Assembly: GCA_050313895.1 (NCBI GenBank)
Contig: JBNPMI010000002.1
Direction: 5' to 3' (one strand)
DNA from: JALFST01 sp022779285
GTDB lineage: Bacteria > Bacillota > Clostridia > Tissierellales > Peptoniphilaceae
DNA length: 64,000 bases
Positions 27,201 through 35,030 of the stretch are shown piece by piece. The position numbers and the translations under genes were made by a program. Below the pieces are notes generated by a model, which did no database searches, was not told the DNA's origin, and saw only the letters and a program-made list of their open reading frames with translations. How positions within the stretch are numbered: position 1 is the first letter of the stretch; every line of letters starts with the position of its first letter.

Positions 27201-27460
27201 TGCCCGCGTAATATCCGAAGCTTCATCGATTTCAAGGAGCTCTCTCCGGCATCCGCAACGAGCTTCAGCACGGCGTCTTCATGATAGAAATCCCCTTCTC
27301 CGGAATTATTGACCTGAATTTGAAGCCGGATCCTTGCGTTTTGCTCTATGACCTCCGCTTCTCCCGCAGCGCGTGTCCCCGTACCGAGAAAGACGCAAAA
27401 AATCCAGAAAAAAATCCACTTCCATATGCGGAAACGAGCACCTTTTCGTTTACAATTCAT
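24218..27460 (-). CDS. Ig-like-repeat surface protein with C-terminal membrane anchor
   Basis: A 1080-residue exported protein. I start it at the ATG at 27460 (GGGAGG upstream). Residues about 12-31 form a signal peptide after a basic N-terminus. The body is a string of Ig-like beta domains of roughly 100-150 residues, each entered through a D-x-x-x-P linker: FDKTPPQVKI, IDREAPKGVL, VDHEKPRIFL, MDSRKPKISV, IDTVKPEISI, VDSTPPDICV and LDRTAPEIIS. Many have D-A-A-G-N turns. The C-terminus has one membrane helix (WYPVIPAGLILGIW) and a basic cytoplasmic tail; there is no LPXTG motif. It is the downstream neighbour of a Ser/Thr kinase and overlaps the preceding gene. A role in adhesion, or as the outside part of a signalling or pilus system, is inference. 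Confidence 0.8.
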   Translation of the reverse strand: MNCKRKGARFRIWKWIFFWIFCVFLGTGTRAAGEAEVIEQNARIRLQIQVNNSGEGDFYHEDAVLKLVADAGESSLKSMKLRILRGQKVLREKILWKEPEEPKREFEEILSAEDWEGDPVIAEFSAEDAKGEVVSTEKRFVFDKTPPQVKISFADQAPLEKRYFCEQRTMLIEVKDKTWDFQGEKAFQQVHIEAKDAEGKLLTDAWQWSAWQKAEKEGESVHRAAIDFLKDGRYRIRTEFTDAAGNIENGTEPIEFIIDREAPKGVLLAENDAGEKKSWTADTDQHEICRHSGWKFSTEGKDALSPQISVKYFLENLSEESDSGASFAEIESKDLWKEGSPPELRAPGIWRMTVRFSDQAGNTAYAVSDVLVVDHEKPRIFLQMPESSRHFEGRSLYSADVTCSVQVKEEPLQAGASGLKEIRYEILEHGNRQRKIVQSGILFRGEKDRAISYWQGEIPISAQHNPSNALELVLYAADFADNHTDTSETGESLLFAMDSRKPKISVEMDENQPIRGNVFSVPRRAYFRVTDQNFAAENTEVFLTRDGKRLTPSLQWKKESTHPDGQSTYVAEYLFQEEGHYSLSLASTDLAGNFEDFWTSKPGTVHAQDFIIDTVKPEISIQFAPGELHEGKYYRMPRTATVLIRDKNLIQGGVKWDIRRIHGGVEQRPPVPSEWEKVQEGMYASTIYFAEDGFYSVDLSVTDAANHIAVMPQETFHVDSTPPDICVIGVEDGKSYSAQVSPRVLLTDENYDPSEMELTLSRSMKKEKMPLPIRFHRKGGSCRIESPESIPSNDDIYEIHASLKDLAGNRTEKRILFSINRFGSRYELRSPDSFRGYLPRAEDIEISEKNPDFLRNQELVLFQNAKRIVLREGIDYKLVSAEDAERWKEYRYHIFAKNFSQDAAYNLILQSEDAAGNQNSNQKGEFAREIIFGLDRTAPEIISLNVESDTTYPAQNLTASLLIRDNLILEKVLIRLDQNPPEIWEGSALREKIRKDSVFAVPISGKTGSVHSLEVIATDAAGNREQKKIENIRFENDGAQRKRAFAQVPWQWYPVIPAGLILGIWRYRRRKEKLREGNDG

Positions 27461-27923
27461 GGTATCCTCCCAAATAACCGACCTCCTTCTCCGGTTCCGT
27501 CGGCCTCTCCGCAGGACTCCAAGATGAAAAAAACAGCTCCTGCAGAACCTCAATCCTCTCTGTGTCTCTACGCTTCCGAATATCAAAGGAAGCTTTCTCC
27601 TCTCGGATATCAATGGATGGCGAAAGCAGCGCCGTTGCCTCGCTCTCTTTTTCGAATTGTGTTTTTTGCAGGAGCCCGGTCTCGAAAGCTCCCTTCATTT
27701 CGAATGCCTTTTGTCCGCTGAAGGGCTCGCATGGCGCTTCCGCAAAGCGTTCCTTCTGTTCTCCTTGGAACCGGGCCGCTTCTTTTTTGTATCGTCTTCC
27801 CGATAAAATGCCCCAAATCTTAAAAATATCAAAAACAAAAAACAGAACGACGGAAAATAATGCGCCGAAAAACGCCGTTATGCCCAACAATTTGGCAACC
27901 CTCATGGAAAATGAAATGCTCAT
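27450..27923 (-). CDS. Single-pass membrane protein of the kinase operon
   Basis: A 157-residue protein with one strong membrane helix at about residues 14-38 (ITAFFGALFSVVLFFVFDIF in part), followed by a charged, disordered-looking cytoplasmic or external tail rich in Glu, Lys and Arg. No domain is recognised. The start overlaps the stop of the Ser/Thr kinase (ATGA), and its end overlaps the Ig-like gene by eleven bases, so the three are made together. Ser/Thr-rich parts of the tail could be kinase targets, which is only a suggestion. Confidence 0.65.
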   Translation of the reverse strand: MSISFSMRVAKLLGITAFFGALFSVVLFFVFDIFKIWGILSGRRYKKEAARFQGEQKERFAEAPCEPFSGQKAFEMKGAFETGLLQKTQFEKESEATALLSPSIDIREEKASFDIRKRRDTERIEVLQELFFSSWSPAERPTEPEKEVGYLGGYHEL

Positions 27924-29644
27924 CTCTCCTCCTTATAGGCGCTATCAATGCACCTCCATATCATCTCTTGCCGGTTTATCATTTCTTGTCTGAGCTCATT
28001 GCCGAAATCGAAGGCCGGCTGAAGCTCGCGCTCGGCTTCCTGCAATCTCCTCATGAGAGCCTTCATCGAAGAAAAGGGAACGCCGTCCTGCTTCATCTTA
28101 TAGGCGTTTTGCAAAAGCGCATCCTGAATCAACAGACACGCCTCCAGCCGGATGCGTTCTCCCTCTTCCTTCCTTAAGTCGGATAAATAGGCCTCCAGAT
28201 TTTGGAAAAGGCCTCGATATTGGCCGCGATCCTCGCCTTCCACGACTCGCGTTACAATATTTCTGTAATAATCTCCGATTCCCGCATAGAATGTCGCCAT
28301 GGCTCGTTTCGGGTGATCCTTCGGCAAATACAATAAGCTTTCCTCAAACCATCTTGATGCATCGAGGATTCTTTCAAGCCTTTTTTCTTCCAGCCTTTCC
28401 ATCGGCTTCTCCGAAAAGGATCCCTTTGGCACCGGATTTTTTTCGCTTCCATACCAAAAGAGCTTTCCCATTTCCAGACACAGCTCGGAATAGGAAACCG
28501 GAGATCCCGCAAGCTCCCCTGCATGGGATAAAATCAGCCCTTCCAGGCGCATCGCCCCCTGCATACCGACATCCGCTTTCCGATAAACATGAACCATTGC
28601 GAGATACGCTTCCGTGCGTCCCGATTGTCCTTCCACGTTGACGGCTTCTTCCAACAGTCCTATTTTTTCTTGCATGTTTGAGGTCCATTTTGCTTGTTCT
28701 AAAATATTCTCATATGCTTTTTTCGCCTTGCTCTCTCCAAGGAAAAAGAAAAGAAGCGCTCCCAAAGCGAAAAAGAGAGCCGTCATAGAGGAAAATAAAA
28801 AACACCTCATTCTTGTACGGATCGTTTTCCGATATGCCCGATCCTCCCATTCCATGTGCTGAAAGGCCGCCTGAAGCTCTGCCGCTGAAGAAAATCGCCT
28901 GTCGGGATCCTTTTCCGTCATTCGCAAAAGAATGGATTCCAGTCCGGCGGAAAGCTCCGGTCTCCATTCTCGAATGGGACGTAGTTCATACGGTGGATCT
29001 GCCAGAGTTTTCTCCGTTAAAAGAGCATAGAGCGTGACCCCCAGGGAATAAATGTCCGTTCGGGCATCCGCTTTCCGGATCCCTTCCCACTGCTCCGGCG
29101 CCGCGTAGCCGCGCGTTCCGACGGCCTCCGACACGCCTGTTCCCTCTTTTCCGTGTTCTTCGGCCGTGCCGAAATCGATCAGCATCAGGGAGCCGTCAGA
29201 CTTCACCATGATATTGGAAGGCTTCAAATCTCGATGAATGACAGGAGGCGATTGGGAATGCAGATATTCCAAAACAGAGCACAGCTGTTTTGCCCAGTAG
29301 ATCACCCAATTTTGTGTAAGTACCCCTTGCTCTTGTAATATCCGGCTTAGGGGCCGACCTTCGATATACTCCATCACAAGCAGATAGGATTCTTCTTCCT
29401 CAATCACCTCCCGAATACGAGGAAGACAGGGATGGACAAGCCCGGATAAAATTTTCGTCTCTGCAATGACGCCCTGACGCGCTATCCTTTGAGAACCCAA
29501 TCCGTTTCTTTGAATTTCCTTGATTGCCCATATGTGATTTTCCTCCGGGTCATGTACCATGTACACAACGCTGAGTCCGCCCTCTCCGATCTTTCGGAGA
29601 ACTGTATACCTTCCTCCAATCACAGAGCCTGCCTGTCTGATCAT
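27920..29644 (-). CDS. Membrane-bound Hanks-type Ser/Thr protein kinase with helical C-terminus
   Basis: A 574-residue eukaryotic-like kinase. The glycine loop is IGEGGLSVVY (19-28), the ATP-binding lysine Lys42, the catalytic loop HRDLKPSN (137-144), the metal motif DFGT (157-160), and GYAAPEQ marks the end of the activation segment. One membrane helix lies near 283-303. Instead of the PASTA repeats of PrkC/PknB, the outer part is about 270 residues of helical, TPR-like sequence (LEEAVNVEGQSGRTEAYLAM and similar). It therefore probably senses or scaffolds proteins rather than muropeptides. It overlaps the PP2C gene by four bases. Confidence 0.9.
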   Translation of the reverse strand: MIRQAGSVIGGRYTVLRKIGEGGLSVVYMVHDPEENHIWAIKEIQRNGLGSQRIARQGVIAETKILSGLVHPCLPRIREVIEEEESYLLVMEYIEGRPLSRILQEQGVLTQNWVIYWAKQLCSVLEYLHSQSPPVIHRDLKPSNIMVKSDGSLMLIDFGTAEEHGKEGTGVSEAVGTRGYAAPEQWEGIRKADARTDIYSLGVTLYALLTEKTLADPPYELRPIREWRPELSAGLESILLRMTEKDPDRRFSSAAELQAAFQHMEWEDRAYRKTIRTRMRCFLFSSMTALFFALGALLFFFLGESKAKKAYENILEQAKWTSNMQEKIGLLEEAVNVEGQSGRTEAYLAMVHVYRKADVGMQGAMRLEGLILSHAGELAGSPVSYSELCLEMGKLFWYGSEKNPVPKGSFSEKPMERLEEKRLERILDASRWFEESLLYLPKDHPKRAMATFYAGIGDYYRNIVTRVVEGEDRGQYRGLFQNLEAYLSDLRKEEGERIRLEACLLIQDALLQNAYKMKQDGVPFSSMKALMRRLQEAERELQPAFDFGNELRQEMINRQEMIWRCIDSAYKEER

Positions 29645-30399
29645 AAATCCGTCTCAGAAACCCCGATAACAATCACCGTCATATTATCGGTTTCGCCGCG
29701 ATGCAAATTTTTCTCCATCTGCCGGAAGCATGCCTTTGCCAGCCGCTGCCGGTTTTTCCTTCTTGAAAAAGCGAAAAGACGTTTCAGTTCATTTTCCGTT
29801 GCCGAGTGATAAAACCCGTCCGAGCATAGGAGATAACATGCGCCATGTTGCCGATCCGCCTGAAAAAAATCCGGATCCGCCCCGGAGAAGGCCCCGATTC
29901 CCTGAATCAGAATATGGCCCGCATCGGCCGGGTCAAGCCCCGATTTTCTTCTCCATTCCGCCAAGGTATGATCCTCCGTCATTTTCCGGACTTTTCCCGC
30001 AACACAATAGAGACGAGTATCTCCTGCATGACACACTTGAATTTTTGTCTCATTCATGACAAGAGCGGTCATCGTTGTGCCTGTCCGTTTTTCATTTCTA
30101 TCAGCCCACGTCTGCAGACGGGAATGTGTTTTTTGCGCCCAGGATCTCCAGAATGCCTGATCCGAGTCCATGTTCAAAAATGAAATCTGTCTCAAGAAAT
30201 CGGACTGCACCCATTCTCGGAAGGCTCGCACAACAAAGCCGCTGGCCGCCTCTCCTGCATCCAGACCTCCCATTCCGTCACAAAGAATGGCAAAAATCAT
30301 TTCCGATTCATTTTTGCGGATCCTCCAAACCCAGTAGCTGTCTTGATTCAAGTCCTTTCTTCGTCCAATATCCGTACATGCGGCGACCTCAAATTTCAT
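29641..30399 (-). CDS. PP2C-family protein phosphatase
   Basis: A 252-residue metal-dependent Ser/Thr phosphatase, presumably reversing the kinase encoded next to it. Motifs in order are RRKDLNQDS (13-21), CDGMGG (40-45), GTTMTAL, CHAGDTRLY, LCSDGFY and GETDNMTVIVIG at the end. The metal-binding aspartates are all present. No membrane helix is seen. The start overlaps the FHA gene by four bases (ATGA) and the end overlaps the kinase, which argues for fixed stoichiometry. Confidence 0.93.
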   Translation of the reverse strand: MKFEVAACTDIGRRKDLNQDSYWVWRIRKNESEMIFAILCDGMGGLDAGEAASGFVVRAFREWVQSDFLRQISFLNMDSDQAFWRSWAQKTHSRLQTWADRNEKRTGTTMTALVMNETKIQVCHAGDTRLYCVAGKVRKMTEDHTLAEWRRKSGLDPADAGHILIQGIGAFSGADPDFFQADRQHGACYLLCSDGFYHSATENELKRLFAFSRRKNRQRLAKACFRQMEKNLHRGETDNMTVIVIGVSETDL

Positions 30400-31655
30400 A
30401 TCGTCCTCTCCATCTCAAAAATCCATTCCTCATCGGCAAGCCTGAGATGTGAATGCTGCTGCAGCAAATACTCTTTCCCCTCGTCGAGTCGTATGCCCTC
30501 AAGATATGTATGATTGGTAGACCCTAAATCCTGAATATAAAATTGATTCTCTCTGCCGATGATACATGCATGCTTGCGGCTGATCGCAGGATTTCCTGTA
30601 ATACAGATATCCGACAGCTGAGGGTCCTTGCCGAGCCGGATCGTCCCGCCCGAAAGAGGCTCCCGTTGGCCTGTGCTCACTCTTATAATGGCTGCGCGAT
30701 ATGTCTTGCGAGGCAAATTCAACAGGCCCGTTTTTTCTGATTCTCCGGGATTTCCATGAATCTCAGAAGCTTTGAGAATCTCCCGATTTTCCGTCTTTTG
30801 TTTTGATACATTCTTCTTTTGCATGCCACTTTGCTGATGCCGATATTTCTGTACATTTTCCTTGCTGTAATGCTGAAGCAGATAAAAAAGAGACATCTTC
30901 TTTTCCTCTGACATCTTGTTTTCTATTCTTTTTTTCAGGATGCGCACCGGCTTTTGCTCCGGGACGGCATCCGTAATTTCGATGGACTTTTGTGGCAAAA
31001 CCAAGTCCTGTGCGATCGGCTTTTGCTCGGAGCACATATTTCGCTCCGTACCCGTTTCTCCGTGGAACGACGTCCGGTTTTTCGGCTCGGGCAATTGCCT
31101 GTCTGAAGAAGCCTTTTGATTCTGTATCCATGCATAAATCTCCTCGATTTTCAACGAGTCTTTTCCCATCCAATTCAGCAATGCCGGAATATATTGCGCA
31201 TTTTCTCCCTCAGCATAACGGATCTGCATGAGAAGACTCTTCACCCATCGATTCCAATCCGGCTCCTCATGCTTTTTTCGGATCGGAAGCACCATAAAAA
31301 ACAGCTGCTCCGTTTTATATGACCAGAAGAGATATTCCAGATTTAAAAGCATTTGATTCCTCAAAATGTAGTGTCGGTCGAGCTCAACTACAGAACGATA
31401 GATGGATTCGATCACTGCAAAAATCTCCTCTCTTCTGCGGCCTTCCGCCAAATATTCAGACAGGGGCTGCAGCTCCTCCGTTTCGTAAAAAAACTCTTTT
31501 TCCCGCTCCTGCTTTGAAGATGCCTGACGCACGGGGATGACTCCTGAAATTGCAGAATCGGTGAGCATTCGAAGAGTCAGAGAATCCACCTCACCCTCGG
31601 CAACCGTGCATCGCAGCCCTCTTTTCGGATCTTGCTCCATTTTGATCGCTTCCAT
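30396..31655 (-). CDS. FHA-domain protein with DUF6382-like N-terminus
   Basis: A 419-residue cytoplasmic protein. The ATG at 31655 has AGGAGGG upstream; a longer frame from 31730 does not. The first 180 residues resemble the DUF6382 region found next to Tad-type pilus genes in Clostridia. A polar linker follows, and the last 90 residues form an FHA domain: IRLGKDPQLSDICI, AISRKHACII, and QDLGSTNHTYLEG, the phosphothreonine-binding loops. It should read the state of the neighbouring kinase/phosphatase pair by binding phosphothreonine. It overlaps the PP2C gene. Confidence 0.8.
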   Translation of the reverse strand: MEAIKMEQDPKRGLRCTVAEGEVDSLTLRMLTDSAISGVIPVRQASSKQEREKEFFYETEELQPLSEYLAEGRRREEIFAVIESIYRSVVELDRHYILRNQMLLNLEYLFWSYKTEQLFFMVLPIRKKHEEPDWNRWVKSLLMQIRYAEGENAQYIPALLNWMGKDSLKIEEIYAWIQNQKASSDRQLPEPKNRTSFHGETGTERNMCSEQKPIAQDLVLPQKSIEITDAVPEQKPVRILKKRIENKMSEEKKMSLFYLLQHYSKENVQKYRHQQSGMQKKNVSKQKTENREILKASEIHGNPGESEKTGLLNLPRKTYRAAIIRVSTGQREPLSGGTIRLGKDPQLSDICITGNPAISRKHACIIGRENQFYIQDLGSTNHTYLEGIRLDEGKEYLLQQHSHLRLADEEWIFEMERTI

Positions 31656-31847
31656 TTGCCCTCCTTTCAGCCCCGCTTTTCCTGATTGTACAAGCTTTTT
31701 CCCGTTTCTCATATCGGGTAAACGCCTCAAAATGTTTCATTTTTTCAAGTGCTTTTGTAATATTCCGTTTCATTTTTTCAAAGGAAAAGGCCGTAGGAGA
31801 TCCTTCTATCATCTCCTGCAGCCTCGCAAGACCAGTCTACACTATTT

Positions 31848-32489
31848 TTATAAAAGAAACGCTTCCGCTCCCACTTGCAAAAAACACCACCAGCAGACCC
31901 AAATGCTCCCCCACCATAAAAAAGGAGCAAAGGGGATGCTCTGTGTTTTCTCTCTTCCTCTGACAAGAATTTGGACTCCTCCATAAAAAAAAGCGGAAAG
32001 CAAAGCGATAAAAAAGATAGCAATCGCGAAGGAAGCTCCACAAACAAAAATCATCGCGCTCATCGCCTTGATATCTCCGGCAGAAATTGCTCCGCGTGTA
32101 AACCAATGAAATACGGAGAGAAAAAGAAATCCCAAGACTCCTGAGAAAGCATCTCTTGCCGCGCATAACAGCCATTCCATTCTTCCGGAGGGATTCACAA
32201 AAATGACGCTGAAAAGTCTTGCCCAAAGCAGGAGAAGCACCAAAAAATTAGGAATTCGAAGCTCTTCCCCATCCGATATCGCCATGGTCCCCAAAAGGAC
32301 GATAAGCGATCCCCATCTCCATGCCCATTCCGGAGCAAAAGAAAGCCTGCTCACGCAATATCCGAAGCCTGCCATGATCATGACCTGCATCCAGAACAAA
32401 AATCCCTTCTGCCGGGCATATTGCGTATGCCCTTGCAGAAAAAAATATAAAAAGACAGCCTCCAAGAACGCCCACAAAGACGCCTGCAC
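31848..32489 (-). CDS. A24-family prepilin peptidase (TadV/CpaA-like)
   Basis: A 213-residue membrane aspartyl protease. It starts at a GTG with GAGGAGG upstream. About six helices are visible. The two catalytic aspartates appear in SDGEELRIPN (residue about 72) and SAGDIKAM (about 138), as in type IV prepilin peptidases. The N-terminal methylase domain is absent, as in TadV/CpaA. It would cut the leader of Flp-type pilins. No pilin, ATPase (TadA) or TadBC gene is in the window, so its partners must be elsewhere, or it handles other substrates. Confidence 0.85.
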   Translation of the reverse strand: MQASLWAFLEAVFLYFFLQGHTQYARQKGFLFWMQVMIMAGFGYCVSRLSFAPEWAWRWGSLIVLLGTMAISDGEELRIPNFLVLLLLWARLFSVIFVNPSGRMEWLLCAARDAFSGVLGFLFLSVFHWFTRGAISAGDIKAMSAMIFVCGASFAIAIFFIALLSAFFYGGVQILVRGREKTQSIPFAPFLWWGSIWVCWWCFLQVGAEAFLL

Positions 32490-32528
32490 AAAACCTCCTC
32501 GCCGCTCCCATCCTCGAGCTGTTCATCT

Positions 32529-33080
32529 TCAGAAATTCCGTTTTTCCTTTACATATTCTTCCTTGGTCAGAGTATAGCAATTCAGCTCTACTTTTTTCGG
32601 CTTGCTTTGCGATTGCACTTCCTCCTGCGTTTTCACAAAGTGAAAGCCTGCCTTTTGTATTACTCGATTGCTCCCGATATTTTGCTGAATGGCCCGAATT
32701 CGAATCTGCGGATATCCCTCCGAAAAAAGCAACTCCACAAAAGCCCGACAGGCCTCGGTCATATATCCTTTTCCCCAGAATTCGCGCCCCGAGCAGTATC
32801 CGATTTCAGGAATCCCATCCTTGTAATTCACAACATCGATGGAACCCATTAATCGTCCGTCCTCCCTGCGCTCGATGCCGAAGCGGTAGCAGTCTTTTTT
32901 TTCGTATTCCGCCAGCCATGCTTCCAAAATCCGCTTGGTCTCCTCCAAATTTTTGTGCGGTTCCCAGGTTAAATATCGCGTCACCTCGGGATCCGTTACC
33001 CAACCATGAAATATTTTCTCGGCATCATCAGCCCGAAATGGGCGTAGCAGCAGTCGATCGGTTAAAATTTCTCGTTTCAT
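32529..33080 (-). CDS. GNAT-family N-acetyltransferase (RimJ/RimL-like)
   Basis: A 183-residue acetyltransferase of the RimJ/RimL type. The N-terminus ILTDRLLLRPFRADDAE is the family signature. The acetyl-CoA loop is around GREFWGKGYMTEACRA (100-115), and the C-terminal part contains NIGSNRVIQKAGFHF. These enzymes acetylate protein N-termini or small amines, and the target is unknown. The ATG has GAGGAGG upstream and overlaps the stop of the lipid kinase gene (ATGA). Confidence 0.9.
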   Translation of the reverse strand: MKREILTDRLLLRPFRADDAEKIFHGWVTDPEVTRYLTWEPHKNLEETKRILEAWLAEYEKKDCYRFGIERREDGRLMGSIDVVNYKDGIPEIGYCSGREFWGKGYMTEACRAFVELLFSEGYPQIRIRAIQQNIGSNRVIQKAGFHFVKTQEEVQSQSKPKKVELNCYTLTKEEYVKEKRNF

Positions 33081-34030
33081 ATGGATCCTCCTCCAAAATC
33101 ATTGGCAGTCCAAACGGACAGTTCTCCGGGAAGCATGGAAATCATAAATTCTCTGCCCGACATTTCCTCGCCATCCGTTTGTACGGGAACCTCCGTGTCA
33201 AAGCACACCCTGGCTTTTCCTGCACGAGCCATCCGAATCTTTTTCGAATGTTTGTGCCTTCCGAATTTGGCAAGCGCAAAGAGGAAAAGCGCATATGCGG
33301 CGCTCATCATTCCTCGATTCATACAAATATCAAATAGCCCGTCTCTCGGATCCGCATCCGGCGCAATCGGGATTCCGGCTCCATAGGTGCGGCCGATTTG
33401 AAATGCAAGAATCATCACGGGAAGCCTCTCTTCCCTGCCTCCGTCCAGGGAAAGCCGGCAATTCCAGCCATTTGTTTTCTTGCTGAGGACACGAATCGAG
33501 GATTGCACAAAAAGCTTCGTGCCCTTCGCATGAGTTCCCTCTCTCCGCTTTTCAATGGTATCGATCGCAATCGCCGCATCCAGACCAAAGGAGAGTGTCT
33601 CCATAAAATAGGTGTCATTGACCTTGCCGATGTCCATCCATTCAATATGCCCGTGCTTCAAACGAGTCAGCACTTTTCCAACGTCATGGCTGTACATGCC
33701 GATGGTTCGCGCAAAATCGTTGCCGGTACCTGTAGGAATCACCGCCAGGCTCGGACGATCCCGTTTTTCTCGCTGCATGAGTCCATTGACCGCCTCATGA
33801 ACGGTTCCGTCTCCTGCCAGAACCAGCAAGGTATCGATCTCCTTACACTCCCTCGCCCGTATTTCCGCATCTCCCGCTTGAGATGTTTCATACACTTCGA
33901 CGGACGAAGCCATCTCAGGATTTTCTTTAAAAAAATCTGTTGTGACTTTTAAATTTTGATTGGCATCATAACTGTGCGATGTAAGATTGACCAGGATCAA
34001 AACCCGTCCAAGGTGACTGCTTTTCTTCAT
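33077..34030 (-). CDS. Diacylglycerol/lipid kinase family protein (YegS/DgkB-like)
   Basis: A 317-residue soluble lipid kinase-type protein. The nucleotide site is LVLAGDGTVHEAVNG and the loop PTGTGNDFART follows, both diagnostic for the DAGK catalytic domain. The C-terminal half is the usual beta-rich domain. I take the second of two close ATGs (34030), since GGAG stands eight bases ahead of it and directly against the first. DgkB-type enzymes recycle diacylglycerol from lipoteichoic acid synthesis, but other lipids are possible. It is first in the minus-strand series. Confidence 0.9.
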   Translation of the reverse strand: MKKSSHLGRVLILVNLTSHSYDANQNLKVTTDFFKENPEMASSVEVYETSQAGDAEIRARECKEIDTLLVLAGDGTVHEAVNGLMQREKRDRPSLAVIPTGTGNDFARTIGMYSHDVGKVLTRLKHGHIEWMDIGKVNDTYFMETLSFGLDAAIAIDTIEKRREGTHAKGTKLFVQSSIRVLSKKTNGWNCRLSLDGGREERLPVMILAFQIGRTYGAGIPIAPDADPRDGLFDICMNRGMMSAAYALFLFALAKFGRHKHSKKIRMARAGKARVCFDTEVPVQTDGEEMSGREFMISMLPGELSVWTANDFGGGSI

Positions 34031-34094
34031 CTCCATCTCCTATCCTTGCCGTATCCCGATCCCGCTGAGGAAACGGACCTGATTTCCTATCCTT

Positions 34095-34121
34095 TTTATA
34101 CTATTTTATTCCGAGCGTCAA
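34095..34121 (-). promoter_or_regulatory. Possible promoter of the lipid kinase-led minus-strand operon
   Basis: On the minus strand TTGACG (34121-34116) is followed after 15 bp by TATAAA (34100-34095). The spacing is short for sigma-A; shifting the -10 box two bases gives 17 bp with TAAAAA. It is the best candidate between the two divergent genes. Confidence 0.4.
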
Positions 34122-34255
34122 ATGAATCAGCGTATCATTATCTCCCGTTTTATCCCATTTTTACACATTTTTATCCGAAAATATACACAATATCGTTATA
34201 CTTTTTACGGTAAAATCGGTTATGATTAAAAAAAACATAGGAAGAGAGCGCGGCC

Positions 34256-34903
34256 TTGGATCAAAAAATCTTAAATTGGATACAATGCAATCAAAAAAAT
34301 GCATATGCGGATCGATGGGTTCCCATAATTACCGCTTTGGGAAACGGAGGTGCCGTTTGGATTTTTTTGGCTTTTTCACTCCTGCTTTATCCGGATACAC
34401 GTGATGCCGGAATCAATATTTCCATTGCTCTGATCTTAGAGTCCGTTTGCTGTAATTTTTATCTGAAACCGTTGGTAGCACGTCCGCGTCCCTGTGATCT
34501 CAAAACAAATTATACGCTCCTGATCCCCCGGCCGACAGATCGCTCCTTTCCCTCCGGTCATACGGCAGCCTCTTTTGCAGCCGTCTCCGCACTTTATCTG
34601 TCTCATCAGCGTTTTTGGATTCCTGCGCTTATTCTGGCAATCCTGATCGGATATTCACGCTTGTATCTCTATGTGCATTTTCCGTCAGATGTCGTAGCGG
34701 GAGCTATGCTGGGTGTGATTGCGGGCCGGGTAGCCACGATTCCCGGACTGGCGATTCTTATCGGGCTGCCTCTTCTCTTCGGCATGGAGCAATGGAAGCG
34801 CCGAAATGTCGGAAAATATTATGCTCCCTATGATTCACGTGCCTATATTCGATCCGAGTCCACCCGTCATACTTTTTTCCGAAATTTCTCTATCATGCTG
34901 TAA
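34256..34903 (+). CDS. PAP2-family membrane phosphatase
   Basis: A 215-residue integral-membrane phosphatase with five or six helices. The three catalytic motifs are present: KPLVARPRP (residues about 71-79), SFPSGHT (103-109) and SRLYLYVHFPSD (about 138-149). Such enzymes dephosphorylate undecaprenyl pyrophosphate, phosphatidic acid or phosphatidylglycerophosphate. The start is a TTG with a weak GGAAGAGAG ahead; no ATG fits better. Downstream polysaccharide genes favour a role in lipid-carrier recycling. Confidence 0.88.
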   Translation: MDQKILNWIQCNQKNAYADRWVPIITALGNGGAVWIFLAFSLLLYPDTRDAGINISIALILESVCCNFYLKPLVARPRPCDLKTNYTLLIPRPTDRSFPSGHTAASFAAVSALYLSHQRFWIPALILAILIGYSRLYLYVHFPSDVVAGAMLGVIAGRVATIPGLAILIGLPLLFGMEQWKRRNVGKYYAPYDSRAYIRSESTRHTFFRNFSIML

Positions 34904-34954
34904 CACGCAGCAGAGAAGTCTCCTTATTTTCTCCATAAGTCCCCCCTTCCATAT

Positions 34955-34962
34955 GCTATAAT
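34955..34962 (+). promoter_or_regulatory. Extended -10 promoter of the polysaccharide pair
   Basis: TATAAT at 34957-34962 is the -10 box, and the same sequence reads TGCTATAAT, an extended -10. No convincing -35 is seen. It would start transcription about 60 bases before the TTG start at 35031. Confidence 0.5.
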
Positions 34963-35030
34963 ATTTTGAATTCTGCTTACTGAATACCGTATGCATAGTG
35001 AGCATTTTTATTGAAAGAGAGGGGACTTTT

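Noticed and set aside
31591..31812. 73-codon minus-strand frame between the peptidase and FHA genes, considered as a small pilin
   Set aside because: No pilin cleavage site (Gly then Glu with hydrophobic helix), the ATG directly abuts its GGAG, and it runs 65 bases into the FHA gene.
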